Positions 17,091-24,606 are shown, counted from the first letter of the stretch. The stretch is 39,746 nt of DNA from Synechococcales cyanobacterium M55_K2018_004 (GCA_015295905.1 DVEB01000188.1:1-39746), one strand, 5' to 3'. The notes: generated by a model not told the origin, from the sequence alone. Numbers and translations: made by a program.

Positions 17091-18221
17091 CACCGCCTCT
17101 GGCAGGATCAACATTGCATCGCCGAAGGAGTAAAAGCGGTACCCCTGAGCGATCGCCTCCTCATACAGACTGAGCAACCGCTGCCGCCCGATCAATGCAC
17201 TCACCAGCATCATCAGGCTCGACTTAGGCAGGTGGAAGTTCGTGATCATACCATCCACGACTTTCCACTCGTAACCTGGATAGATGAAAAGATTTGTTTT
17301 GCCAAAATAGGGGTGCAGTTTGCCCGTGGCCACCGCTGCCCCCTCCAGCGATCGCACGACCGTTGTGCCAACGGCAATTACTCGTCCCCCCCGTGCCTTC
17401 GTCGCCTCGATTTTGGCAACGGTTTCAGGAGTTACCTCTAACCACTCACCGTGCATCACATGGGCCGTAATGTCTTCGGTTTCAACTGGACGGAAGGTAC
17501 CTACACCAACATGCAAGGTAATAAAGGTCTGCTCAATGCCTTTCGCTGCCAAACGCTCCAACAGTTCGGCGGTGAAATGCAGCCCCGCTGTCGGCGCTGC
17601 CGCAGAACCAGGGCGATCGCCATACACTGTTTGATACCGATCTGGATCTGCATGACTATCGGTGATGTAAGGCGGCAGAGGAATGATTCCAACTTCATCG
17701 ATTAAAGACAGCAACGACTGACCGTTAGGGCAGTGAAACTCCACGATACGACCGCTGGTAGCCGGGTCAACCGATACAATAGTTGCCTCTAACTTCGGTG
17801 CGCCCTCCGGCATCTCACCCTGGTCATCTGGGCCATAGAACTGCACCCTAGCACCAGGCTTCAACCGCTTGCCAGGTTTGACCAGTGCAAGCCAGCGATT
17901 TTCCTCCAGTTCCTCCAGCAACAACACTTCAACCTTCACCCCACTTGGCTTCCGTCCATAAAGGCGAGCAGGCAGAACTTTTGTATTGTTCAAGACCAGC
18001 AAGTCACCAGAGCGCAACAACTCATCTAGCTCATGAAAGATACGATGCTCATGCGCAGTCGGGGAGGAAACCACTAGCAACCGCGAGTGGTCTCTAGGAG
18101 TGACTGGATCCTGTGCAATCCGTTCAGGCGGCAACTGATAATCATAGGCACTCAGAAGGAGATCCTCTGGAGAGGGGTTCGCCAAATGCAAAGGGGGGGT
18201 GTCACCGGTAAGTTTGGTCAT
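17073..18221 (-). CDS. queA: tRNA preQ1 ribosyltransferase-isomerase QueA
   Basis: S-adenosylmethionine:tRNA ribosyltransferase-isomerase of 382 residues. It transfers the ribosyl part of SAM to preQ1 at the wobble base of tRNAs, making epoxyqueuosine. [75 protein letters not shown]-like [16 protein letters not shown] and [15 protein letters not shown] are diagnostic. About 17 residues precede the usual start region, and cyanobacterial QueA commonly carries a middle insertion ([16 protein letters not shown]). The ATG at 18221 is used; a shorter start is possible but less likely to have a methionine. No other queuosine genes are nearby. Confidence 0.95.
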   Translation of the reverse strand: MTKLTGDTPPLHLANPSPEDLLLSAYDYQLPPERIAQDPVTPRDHSRLLVVSSPTAHEHRIFHELDELLRSGDLLVLNNTKVLPARLYGRKPSGVKVEVLLLEELEENRWLALVKPGKRLKPGARVQFYGPDDQGEMPEGAPKLEATIVSVDPATSGRIVEFHCPNGQSLLSLIDEVGIIPLPPYITDSHADPDRYQTVYGDRPGSAAAPTAGLHFTAELLERLAAKGIEQTFITLHVGVGTFRPVETEDITAHVMHGEWLEVTPETVAKIEATKARGGRVIAVGTTVVRSLEGAAVATGKLHPYFGKTNLFIYPGYEWKVVDGMITNFHLPKSSLMMLVSALIGRQRLLSLYEEAIAQGYRFYSFGDAMLILPEAVTAPHV

Positions 18222-18388
18222 GCGACTGTCGAAGGCACGAAATGGCGGTGAATGAGTTCAGATGTGAAAGCAAGTATACGGAATTCTCAAACAATTCTGC
18301 CAGAGAAAAAATGAACGTTGCTTTTCAGTAGCATCGTCACCCCCAGAGACCCTGGAACTCCAAGCTCACGTCCTGTCTATTTGAGATC

Positions 18389-18511
18389 ACGTTAATTCGG
18401 GATATGCTGAAACCCTCAATGGTCTGTACGCGGCGCACACGAACCATCGAGAGTTTTGGGACACGGTGCAGCGTGCGGTGCCTCAACACCCACGTCAGCC
18501 GAACTGACGTT
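18389..18511. repeat. Family I MITE-like repeat, inverted copy
   Basis: Read on the minus strand it starts AACGTCAGTTCGGC and ends CATATCCCGAATTAACGT. The inner half aligns well with the copy at 16818-16940, sharing CTC.ATGGT.CGTG spacing. Two internal hairpins are visible. It lies upstream of queA in the gap shared with the 18707 gene. Confidence 0.75.
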
Positions 18512-18536
18512 GAGTAGATCACCCATGCGACTAGGT

Positions 18537-18577
18537 TGGGATGGTGTGTCTGCGCGACGCGCAGACACACCATCCCA
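18537..18577. repeat. 20-bp palindrome with one-base loop
   Basis: Arms 18537-18556 and 18558-18577 are perfectly complementary around a single A (TGGGATGGTGTGTCTGCGCG and its complement). The tip TGCGCGACGCGCA is the same as the tip of the repeat at 1-15. The rest of the 18222-18706 gap holds GC-rich short inverted repeats, including GGGGGATATTCCCC at 18597. Confidence 0.8.
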
Positions 18578-18706
18578 TTGCCGATGAACCGAGATTGGGG
18601 GATATTCCCCATGCTAGGACGGGGAGGATTCCCCTAGAAAACAACCGTATTCTCCACGAGAATTGAGATTGTAAGAACAACATCAGCATTGTGCCGGGGG
18701 CTGGAT

Positions 18707-19096
18707 ATGGAATACATCTACTACCTAGCGAATGCCAGCCTGACTTTAAGGCTTGTTGAATATTTGCACAACACATCCTGGCTGCCTGTCCAGTTTATGA
18801 CGGTGATTCACCGCATTGACGGCTGGGTTGTGAAAGTTAAGATGCAACAACCACTTGAACCACAACAGGATGGCGATTTTCGCGCCTACTTAAATGAACT
18901 CGGAATTCCCTACGAGCCAGAGATTCGTCTGCGCATGGCGCTTTGGGGTCTAGAAACAGGGCAATCTCCTGTGGATGTGATGCGGCGTTACCAAGTAGCC
19001 GTTGTTTCGCATGGTAGCCCTGATCGTAGTGAAATTGAGGAGTTTCGCAAGCAGTTTGTCCGGGGACTAGGCTATTGCCCTGAAACGTTAGCCTAA
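18707..19096 (+). CDS. Small conserved-looking hypothetical protein
   Basis: A 129-residue soluble protein beginning MEYIYYLANASLTLRLVEYL. It has two parts: an N-terminal alpha/beta-like segment ending DGWVVKVKMQQP and a C-terminal helical segment with RLRMALWGLETGQSPVDVMRRYQVAVVSHG. I do not recognise it. I chose the ATG at 18707 because GGGGG lies 6 bases upstream; the TTG at 18689 is weaker. GGGGATATTCCCC-type inverted repeats lie on both sides (18597 and 19401), so the gene sits alone in a repeat-bracketed interval between queA and ycf54. Codon use and HIP1-poor sequence do not clearly mark it as foreign. Confidence 0.7.
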   Translation: MEYIYYLANASLTLRLVEYLHNTSWLPVQFMTVIHRIDGWVVKVKMQQPLEPQQDGDFRAYLNELGIPYEPEIRLRMALWGLETGQSPVDVMRRYQVAVVSHGSPDRSEIEEFRKQFVRGLGYCPETLA

Positions 19097-19397
19097 GCCT
19101 GCATAAGCGATCTTCGCATCATTCGCTTCAGCGTTAGAATTGCGTGCAGCGCAACCTCACAGTAGCTTCCTCAGAGTTCAACCGTGCTTCAGGCCATTGA
19201 ACTTTGAGGAGGCTTCTGCATTTGCAAACGTTTGCGGCTGCGCGGTGGCGGGGGTGATGCCTGCGCTACCACTCTCGATGAGAACCGCTCCAGAAAACAC
19301 CAGAAAACGCTGGTTCTCTGCTTGCTTTCTAGAGTACAGGAGAGTGCACTTAGGCTCCAGCCCAATTCCCCACAACTAGGACTGGTTCCCTGGCAGT

Positions 19398-19430
19398 ATG
19401 AGGGGAATATCCCCCATCTATTCCCCTCAT
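19398..19430. terminator. Hairpin between convergent genes
   Basis: Perfect 12-bp arms ATGAGGGGAATA (19398-19409) and TATTCCCCTCAT (19419-19430) flank a 9-base loop. The site lies between the end of the small hypothetical gene and the end of ycf54, so it may stop transcription from both directions. A repeated CAGTCACTCACG follows. The rest of the 19097-19462 gap shows nothing I can support. Confidence 0.55.
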
Positions 19431-19462
19431 TGCGCCTAGTCACTCACGCCCAGTCACTCACG

Positions 19463-19789
19463 TTAGACTGTCGCCAGTGATGCCAAGGGATCGGGAATAG
19501 TAGCAGAGGGAGCTTCAAATTCTCCAGTTGCGACGTACTCTAACCGTAGTTTAAGCCACGTGATGTATTGCTTGTTGGTTGAAATAATGGCAGCAGCAGG
19601 CTGAGGAATCCTAGCCTTCAGGTCTGCCATTTCAGGTGCCTCTAAAAATGCGGGTTGCTTGACGACCCAGAAGTCAATCTCTTTGTTGTTCTCTTGATAA
19701 TGACGGATTCGTTCTTTGACCGTTTCTTCTGTGGGTTCGTCTTGAAACAGGTATTTATCGCTAGCTGCAACGTAGTAGTAGGTAGTCAT
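19463..19789 (-). CDS. ycf54: Ycf54, Mg-protoporphyrin ester cyclase partner
   Basis: A 108-residue protein of the Ycf54 (DUF2488) family, which binds and stabilises the AcsF subunit of the oxygen-dependent cyclase that makes the fifth ring of chlorophyll. [57 protein letters not shown] and [18 protein letters not shown] match the family from start to end, and the length is normal. The ATG overlaps the pdxJ stop as ATGA (19786-19789), so the two are almost surely translated from one message. No other chlorophyll synthesis gene is in the window. Confidence 0.95.
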   Translation of the reverse strand: MTTYYYVAASDKYLFQDEPTEETVKERIRHYQENNKEIDFWVVKQPAFLEAPEMADLKARIPQPAAAIISTNKQYITWLKLRLEYVATGEFEAPSATIPDPLASLATV

Positions 19790-20508
19790 AACTTTCCTTG
19801 AATCGCTTGTTTCATTTCACGGACGGCACGCTCTAGGCCCACCAACACTGCACGGCTGATGATGGTATGCCCAATGTTCAGTTCTTCCATGCCCTCTAGG
19901 CAGGCTACAGGATGGACGTTCCAGTAAGTGAGGCCATGCCCAGCATTGACCCGCAATCCAGCAGCGATCGCCTGCTGACACCCCTGCCGCAGCACTGCCA
20001 GTTCTTTGGCCCGTGCAGTCTCGTTGGGGGCGTCTGCATACTTGCCGGTGTGTAACTCGATGAATTTTGCCCCCACTGCGGCCGCCGCTGCAATCTGGTT
20101 TGCATCCGCATCAATAAAGAGGCTGACAGGAATCCCCGCCTCCTGGAGTTGACCGACTACGGTGGTCATCCGGTCTGTTTGTCCAGCAACATCCAACCCA
20201 CCTTCAGTGGTGACTTCTTCCCGCCGTTCAGGGACGAGCGTCACATAGTCGGGGTGAATGTCGAGGGCGATCGCCACCATCTCATCCGTCGCCGCCATCT
20301 CCAGGTTTAGGTGAGTCCGCACCGTCTGCCGCAGCAGGCGCACATCTCGGTCCTGGATATGTCGTCGGTCTTCCCGCAGGTGAACAGTAATTCCATCGGC
20401 TCCTGCCAGCTCTGCCAGCACAGCAGCCCCAACCGGATCGGGCTCCACCGTCCGCCGTGCCTGTCGGATGGTGGCCACATGGTCGATATTGACTCCCAGT
20501 GTCGGCAA
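19786..20508 (-). CDS. pdxJ: Pyridoxine 5'-phosphate synthase
   Basis: A 240-residue TIM-barrel enzyme that condenses 1-deoxyxylulose 5-phosphate with 3-amino-2-oxopropyl phosphate to pyridoxine 5'-phosphate, the last ring-forming step of DXP-dependent vitamin B6 synthesis. The start [22 protein letters not shown] is canonical, as are [47 protein letters not shown] and the phosphate-binding [12 protein letters not shown]. Length is standard. It is the first gene of the pair with ycf54 and reads away from a repeat-filled gap. Confidence 0.97.
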   Translation of the reverse strand: MPTLGVNIDHVATIRQARRTVEPDPVGAAVLAELAGADGITVHLREDRRHIQDRDVRLLRQTVRTHLNLEMAATDEMVAIALDIHPDYVTLVPERREEVTTEGGLDVAGQTDRMTTVVGQLQEAGIPVSLFIDADANQIAAAAAVGAKFIELHTGKYADAPNETARAKELAVLRQGCQQAIAAGLRVNAGHGLTYWNVHPVACLEGMEELNIGHTIISRAVLVGLERAVREMKQAIQGKL

Positions 20509-20587
20509 AGTCCATCACTCCTTTGTGTGAAACATCCCTGTCTAATCATGCCATCCTCGATTGCCTTTCCTCAAACTGTCCCCAGTA

Positions 20588-20850
20588 ATTCCAGCGATTC
20601 TCATTTGGGGTGTCTAGGAGGGTTTTAACCCGCCACGGGTGAGCTAAAACCCTCCTAAAAGTGGGATGTTCGCACCCACAGGATGCGAACATCCCACGTC
20701 TCATTTTCATACTGAGAATGGCTGCGGTAATTCTCAGCGTGGAGTGCTGGTGTGGTTTTAGCCCACCATAAGCGGGCCTAAACCCACACCAGCCCCAGGA
20801 GTTTGTAGCCGCCGTGTGCCCCCGACGGGTGATTTTCATCCTGAGCATGG
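20588..20850. repeat. Two tandem family II-type hairpin elements
   Basis: The first unit runs from GATTCTCATTTGG (20595) to TTTTCATACTGAGAATGG (about 20723). It contains two strong stems, AGGAGGGTTTTA...TAAAACCCTCCT and GTGGGATGTTCGCA...TGCGAACATCCCAC. The second unit runs from TAATTCTCAGCGTGG (20730) to TTTTCATCCTGAGCATGG (about 20848). It has the stem TGGTGTGGTTTAG/TAAACCCACACCA-like. Ends of both resemble the family II arms. Together with the next entry they fill the 611-bp gap upstream of phoH; a 106-residue open frame here is repeat shadow. Confidence 0.75.
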
Positions 20851-20951
20851 CTGAACTGTCCCACACCTCTTTTGTTAGCGTCCCAAGTTAAAGTATTGTG
20901 ATTTGAATAGCCAATTCACGCTTTCAATGGGAACCCTGGCATCTATCCCTG

Positions 20952-21018
20952 GCATCGTTGATTTAATCCATGATTTTTGAGTGAGGGGTGTATCCCGTGC
21001 ACCTCTGACTCAACCAAG
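20952..21018. repeat. Family III palindromic repeat, decayed copy
   Basis: GTTGATTTAATCCATGATTTT, then TGAGTGAGGGGTG, matches the left arm of the palindrome at 38241-38331. The right arm (CACCTCTGACTCAAC) is partly eroded. It lies about 100 bases before the phoH start codon. Confidence 0.6.
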
Positions 21019-21119
21019 CCGATTTGGATTGGGCGCCGGATTCAACGGATTCAACAATGCCTCCCTCTTAACCATTCGCTAGTCTGGTTCCTGTAGAGAG
21101 ACTTTCCCTATACGCCACG

Positions 21120-22442
21120 ATGAAACAAGTCTACGTCCTCGATACCAATGTGCTGTTGCACGATCCATCAGCGATGATGCGGTTTGGGGACAATGATGTT
21201 ATCTTGCCGATCACGATTATTGAAGAACTCGATCGGTTTAAGAAACAACCCGAAATGACGGGGCGAAATGCACGCCAGGCATCACGGACACTCGACACCC
21301 TGCGGCAGCGGGGGCACTTGATCCAGGGGATTAAGATTAATGGAGGGGGCTTTCTGCGGGTGGCTCTGTGCGATCGCCACACTTTAGCAGAACTGCCAGC
21401 AGAACTAGAGGGCGACAAGGGCGACAACGAAATTCTCGCCGTCGCCATGGAGTTGCGCGAGAAGTGTCAGTGCCCCGTGGTGCTGGTCAGCAAAGACACC
21501 AACCTGAGAATTAAAGCCGATGCCCTAGGGCTAGAAGCGCAGGACTATGAAATTGACAAGGTTGCGATCAAAGACCTGTACACGGGGAGCGCGGAAGTCT
21601 TCGTCAACCCGGCTGTGATTGACCTAATGTTCAAGCAGGGAGGCATATCGCTTGAGCAGGAGACGCACCCCAATCAGTTACTCACCCTAGTGAATGAATC
21701 CAACCCTGACCACACTGCCCTAGCCATCGTAGAGGGCACAACAGGAAAGGTTATCCCACTCAACAAACTGCCCCACTCTGGGGTCTCCCACATTCAACCC
21801 CGCAACCGAGAGCAGAAGTTTGCGCTGGAACTGTTGCTGCGAGACAGTATTCCGTTGGTAACGCTGGTGGGGAAAGCAGGGACAGGAAAGACTTTGCTGG
21901 CGATCGCCACAGGCCTCCAAAAAGTTGTTGAAGAGGGAACTTATAGCCGTCTACTGATCTCGCGTCCGGTTATCCCAATGGGGCGAGATATTGGGTACCT
22001 CCCTGGTGACATTAGTGAAAAGCTTACCCCCTGGATGCAACCGCTCTATGATAACTTTGACCTGATCTTCAGTAGCGAGACCCTGGGGAAACGAGGCCGC
22101 TGGCACCAAGGCTACGAAGACTTGATGCAGCAAGGGCTTTTGCAGATTGAAGCACTCACCTACATCCGCGGTCGCACCCTACCCCAACAATTCCTGATCG
22201 TGGATGAAGCCCAAAACCTCACTCCCCACGAGGTGAAAACCATCCTGACGCGGGCAGGCGAAGGCACAAAAATTATTCTGGCGGGTGATGTAGACCAGAT
22301 TGATAACCCCTACGTGGATGCCGAGAGCAATGGCCTGACCTACGTGGTCGAACGGTTTAAGGACGACCCCCTAGCCGGACACATCACGCTCACAAAGGGC
22401 GAGCGATCGAAATTGGCAGAACGGGCCACTGCGCTGCTCTAG
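21120..22442 (+). CDS. PIN-PhoH family ATPase
   Basis: A 440-residue protein joining an N-terminal PIN-type nuclease domain to a C-terminal PhoH ATPase, as in PhoH2 proteins studied in mycobacteria as RNA-unwinding ribonucleases. The PIN part has YVLDTNVLLHDPSAM, ITIIEELDRFK and DNEILAVAMELRE, which keeps the acidic residues expected for metal binding, and VVLVSKDTNLRIKADALG. The PhoH part has Walker A LVGKAGTGKTLLAIA (about 250), ISRPVIPMGRDIGYLPGD, Walker B FLIVDEAQNL and ILAGDVDQIDNPY. Length and motifs are complete. It stands alone, without an antitoxin-like partner gene directly upstream. ATG at 21120 is the first residue of the conserved start. Confidence 0.93.
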   Translation: MKQVYVLDTNVLLHDPSAMMRFGDNDVILPITIIEELDRFKKQPEMTGRNARQASRTLDTLRQRGHLIQGIKINGGGFLRVALCDRHTLAELPAELEGDKGDNEILAVAMELREKCQCPVVLVSKDTNLRIKADALGLEAQDYEIDKVAIKDLYTGSAEVFVNPAVIDLMFKQGGISLEQETHPNQLLTLVNESNPDHTALAIVEGTTGKVIPLNKLPHSGVSHIQPRNREQKFALELLLRDSIPLVTLVGKAGTGKTLLAIATGLQKVVEEGTYSRLLISRPVIPMGRDIGYLPGDISEKLTPWMQPLYDNFDLIFSSETLGKRGRWHQGYEDLMQQGLLQIEALTYIRGRTLPQQFLIVDEAQNLTPHEVKTILTRAGEGTKIILAGDVDQIDNPYVDAESNGLTYVVERFKDDPLAGHITLTKGERSKLAERATALL

Positions 22443-22518
22443 GCGGCGCGACAACACATAATCCTTGGTTTTTTGTGCGGTTCTGCTGCCCATCCCACAA
22501 CCAATAGAGCAGAGAAAC

Positions 22519-22647
22519 TCACGCTTCGTCATCGTCTTGCACTTGGTTCCAAGGAAGCTTGGTGCCCATCTCCGTGGCCGCAGAGAGGCACAAGTAGACA
22601 ACGAGCAGGGTTGCGCTTCCCAAAAACATCAGCCATTCTTGATTCAT
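22519..22647 (-). CDS. 42-residue predicted single-span membrane peptide
   Basis: A short frame not usually called: MNQEWLMFLGSA leads into a hydrophobic helix (TLLVVYLCLSAA, residues about 7-24), then TEMGTKLPWNQVQDDDEA. One membrane span with a polar, acidic C-terminus is the layout of many cyanobacterial small proteins attached to photosystems, cytochrome b6f or NDH-1, but I cannot match it to a named one. The ribosome-binding site is weak (AAAAGAA just before the ATG). It is convergent with the PhoH-type gene, 76 bases from its stop. A perfect 25-bp tandem duplication begins 17 bases upstream of its start codon, and a family I repeat follows. It could be a chance frame. Confidence 0.5.
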   Translation of the reverse strand: MNQEWLMFLGSATLLVVYLCLSAATEMGTKLPWNQVQDDDEA

Positions 22648-22663
22648 TTCTTTTGCCCAAACG

Positions 22664-22713
22664 GTTTGCAGCTAGTCAGCTAGGGTTTGTTTGCAGCTAG
22701 TCAGCTAGGGTTT
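22664..22713. repeat. Perfect 25-bp tandem duplication
   Basis: GTTTGCAGCTAGTCAGCTAG plus GGTTT occurs twice without mismatch (22664-22688 and 22689-22713). It lies in the likely leader of the 42-residue peptide, between that gene and a family I repeat. Confidence 0.9.
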
Positions 22714-22717
22714 GAAT

Positions 22718-22833
22718 AACGTCAATTCAGGTTAAGAGGCTTGGGGGGCACTGTGCGGTGCTCCCAAAGGTTTGCTTTTCCGTGCGCGACGGGCACGAAA
22801 AACCAAGGGTTTCAGCTTATCCTGAATTCACGT
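22718..22833. repeat. Family I MITE-like repeat, best two-ended copy
   Basis: The left end AACGTCAATTCAGGTTAAG and the right end CTTATCCTGAATTCACGTT (minus strand AACGTGAATTCAGGATAAG) match at 16 of 19 positions as terminal inverted repeats. Two hairpins lie inside: TTGGGGGGCAC...GTGCTCCCAA and TTTCCGTGC...GCACGAAA. The element is bracketed by TA on both sides, as expected for a TA-targeting transposon derivative. Confidence 0.8.
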
Positions 22834-22860
22834 TACATTAGTCTTGTCTAGAAATTAAGT

Positions 22861-22993
22861 GATACCAATTCCAAAAACCAAGGCGACAGATGGGGATCAC
22901 AGGAGCGTTGTTCCCTGATGGGGCTTGTAGAGAACGAAGTTCCCTACCCCCTTTCCTATAGGATCTGTTGTGAGCATTTGAAGAATTGGTATT
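22861..22993. repeat. Family IV element with ATACCAATTC ends
   Basis: ATACCAATTC at 22862-22871 and its complement GAATTGGTAT at 22983-22992 bound a 131-bp stretch that contains GAACGAAGTTCCC and GGGGCTTGTAG. These terminal sequences resemble a repeat end common in cyanobacterial genomes. With the family I copy it fills most of the 22648-23076 gap. Confidence 0.6.
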
Positions 22994-23076
22994 ACACGGG
23001 TGGCTGCGTTGCGCTTTATAACTTAATGTCTGAACGTGGCTACTGGTTCTGATCTGCTAGTTCTGAGTTGTGTCTT

Positions 23077-24078
23077 GTGCGTCAACTACTTTTTCTGGTT
23101 CCAGGAACAGGGGGAAAATTTGCCTGCGGGGGGCTGTGGGCAGAGCTGAAGACGGTGCAGTTGGCACGGGAAATCTGTTCCGCAGAGGTTGTGACCTATC
23201 GGCGACGCGAGGCCAATACCCTATTCCTAGACGACCTCCTACAGTCTCCAGCGGTGGACGACAAGATTTTTGTAGTCAGTTGGGGGTTCGACGTGCCCAA
23301 GCTAGCACGCCGTCTGCGAAACTATCACACTGTCTATCATGCCCACAGTGCCGAGTATGGCTTCCAGCTACCTGCCAATGTGCCCATTATCACCGTTAGT
23401 CGCCACACCATGGGTTACTGGGGACAACGAGCACCTCATTCGTTAATTTACTATTTACCCAATCAAATCTCAGATGAATTTCGCGACCTGTCTCTGTCAC
23501 GAGACATTGATGTGTTGGTGCAGGCTCGTAAATCCTCACGGTACTTGTTGCAGATGCTAGTGCCTGCACTACAACAGCACTGTGAAGTCATGGTGGTCAA
23601 TTCCTACGTGGAAGATTTGCCGGGGCTGTTCAATCGAGCCAGGGTATACCTATACGATTCGGCAGAATACTGGGCGATGCAGGGGGTAACGGAGGGGTTT
23701 GGGCTACAACCGTTGGAGGCGATCGCCTGTGGATGTCATGTTTTCTCGAGTGTGAATCATGGTCTGTCGGACTATCTAGACCCCGGCTTTAACTGCCAAA
23801 AAATTGCGGGTGTCTCACTAGAGTATGACGTCCATCGCATTCTCAAGACACTTCAGCGACGAGAACCTAACAACGTATCGGAAACCTTGCTGAAGGAGTA
23901 TCGTAAGGAAAATATTCTCTATCGTTTGCAGCGGATCCTCGCAGAAGTGAATGAATTTTTTGATACTAGCAAACAATATTCAGCGAATATTCCTGACCTA
24001 ACGGCGATGAGAATTTGGAGATTGCGATCGCAACGCACTTTCAATCAGCTTAAAAAACTCTGGAGCAAGAACTCATGA
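23077..24078 (+). CDS. Glycosyltransferase, GT-B fold
   Basis: A 333-residue predicted glycosyltransferase that moves a sugar from a nucleotide donor to an unknown acceptor. LLFLVPGTGGKFACGGLWAEL is a Gly-rich N-terminal loop. The middle has VYHAHSAEYGFQLPANVPIITVSRHT, and the donor-binding part is YDSAEYWAMQGVTEGFGLQPLEAIACGCHVFSS, with the E-x7-E pattern of GT4-like enzymes (EGFGLQPLE). The C-terminus is basic and helical. The start is uncertain: GTG at 23077 or TTG at 23068, neither with a good ribosome-binding site. Its stop overlaps the next ATG by four bases, so it is translationally linked to the cytochrome gene. No other cell-surface sugar gene is nearby. Confidence 0.83.
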   Translation: MRQLLFLVPGTGGKFACGGLWAELKTVQLAREICSAEVVTYRRREANTLFLDDLLQSPAVDDKIFVVSWGFDVPKLARRLRNYHTVYHAHSAEYGFQLPANVPIITVSRHTMGYWGQRAPHSLIYYLPNQISDEFRDLSLSRDIDVLVQARKSSRYLLQMLVPALQQHCEVMVVNSYVEDLPGLFNRARVYLYDSAEYWAMQGVTEGFGLQPLEAIACGCHVFSSVNHGLSDYLDPGFNCQKIAGVSLEYDVHRILKTLQRREPNNVSETLLKEYRKENILYRLQRILAEVNEFFDTSKQYSANIPDLTAMRIWRLRSQRTFNQLKKLWSKNS

Positions 24079-24431
24079 AGAGTCCTTTGAGGATACAGAC
24101 TCATCCAAATTTGAAGATAGTTTTTCTCACATTGCTGCTAGTATTCAGCCTTGTCGCTCCAGTCTGGGCGGCTGACCTTGAAAAGGGTGCGCAAGTGTTC
24201 GACACCACCTGCGCTGGATGTCATATTAACGGTGGCAATATTGTGCGACGCGGGAAGACCTTGAAGCAGAAAGCCCTAGAACGCAATGGCTATGCAACGG
24301 TAGAGGCGATCGCAACAATTGTTGCAAACGGTAAAGCAAATATGTCTGCCTACAAAGAACGACTCACGCCTGAAGAAATTGAGAACGTCGCCCACTACGT
24401 TTTACAACGAGCATTAGAAAATTGGCAGTGA
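24075..24431 (+). CDS. petJ: Cytochrome c6-like electron carrier
   Basis: A 118-residue class I c-type cytochrome for the thylakoid lumen or periplasm, where c6 carries electrons from cytochrome b6f to photosystem I or to oxidase. The signal peptide is hydrophobic (IVFLTLLLVFSLVAP) with likely cleavage at VWA-ADLEKG. The haem site is CAGCH (Cys46, Cys49, His50) and the axial Met is Met90 in NGKANMSAYKERL. The tail EEIENVAHYVLQRALENW is typical of c6. The sequence HINGGNIVRRGKTLKQKALERNGY differs from the most conserved PetJ and the SAY after Met replaces PAF, so it could be a c6B/c6C-type paralogue. The ATG lies in the overlap ATGA with the glycosyltransferase stop. The symbol is used in the broad sense. 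Confidence 0.87.
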   Translation: MKSPLRIQTHPNLKIVFLTLLLVFSLVAPVWAADLEKGAQVFDTTCAGCHINGGNIVRRGKTLKQKALERNGYATVEAIATIVANGKANMSAYKERLTPEEIENVAHYVLQRALENWQ

Positions 24432-24525
24432 AGTAGTGGCGTGCCATCCATACTCCGGATATCGTCTTCGAACGAATTTTGTTCGAATGAATTTTGGGAT
24501 GAGACGGACACGCCGTGCGCACCTC

Positions 24526-24606
24526 ATCCTATGGCGCCACGCGCTCATCGTGTAAAACGCTTTTTGTGAGAAACCCCGCTACGCGGGGTTTCTCACAAAA
24601 AGCGTT
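24526..24606. repeat. Family V repeat with 24-bp perfect hairpin
   Basis: Arms 24556-24579 and 24583-24606 pair perfectly over 24 bp with a 3-base loop. The preceding ATGGCGCCACGCGCTCAT is also found, inverted, beside the hairpin at 29221-29303. The site lies between the convergent cytochrome and lipase genes and could serve as a two-way terminator. A smaller GGGATGAG/CTCATCC stem precedes it at 24497-24529. Confidence 0.8.

Noticed and set aside
20546-20866. A 106-residue minus-strand open frame upstream of phoH
   Set aside because: It lies entirely over two hairpin repeat elements; the protein is made of repeat-encoded sequence with no recognisable fold.
21120-22442. A toxin-antitoxin pair around the PIN-PhoH gene
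   Set aside because: Some PhoH2 genes have a small antitoxin gene directly upstream, but here the upstream 600 bp is repeat sequence without a plausible small gene on the same strand.
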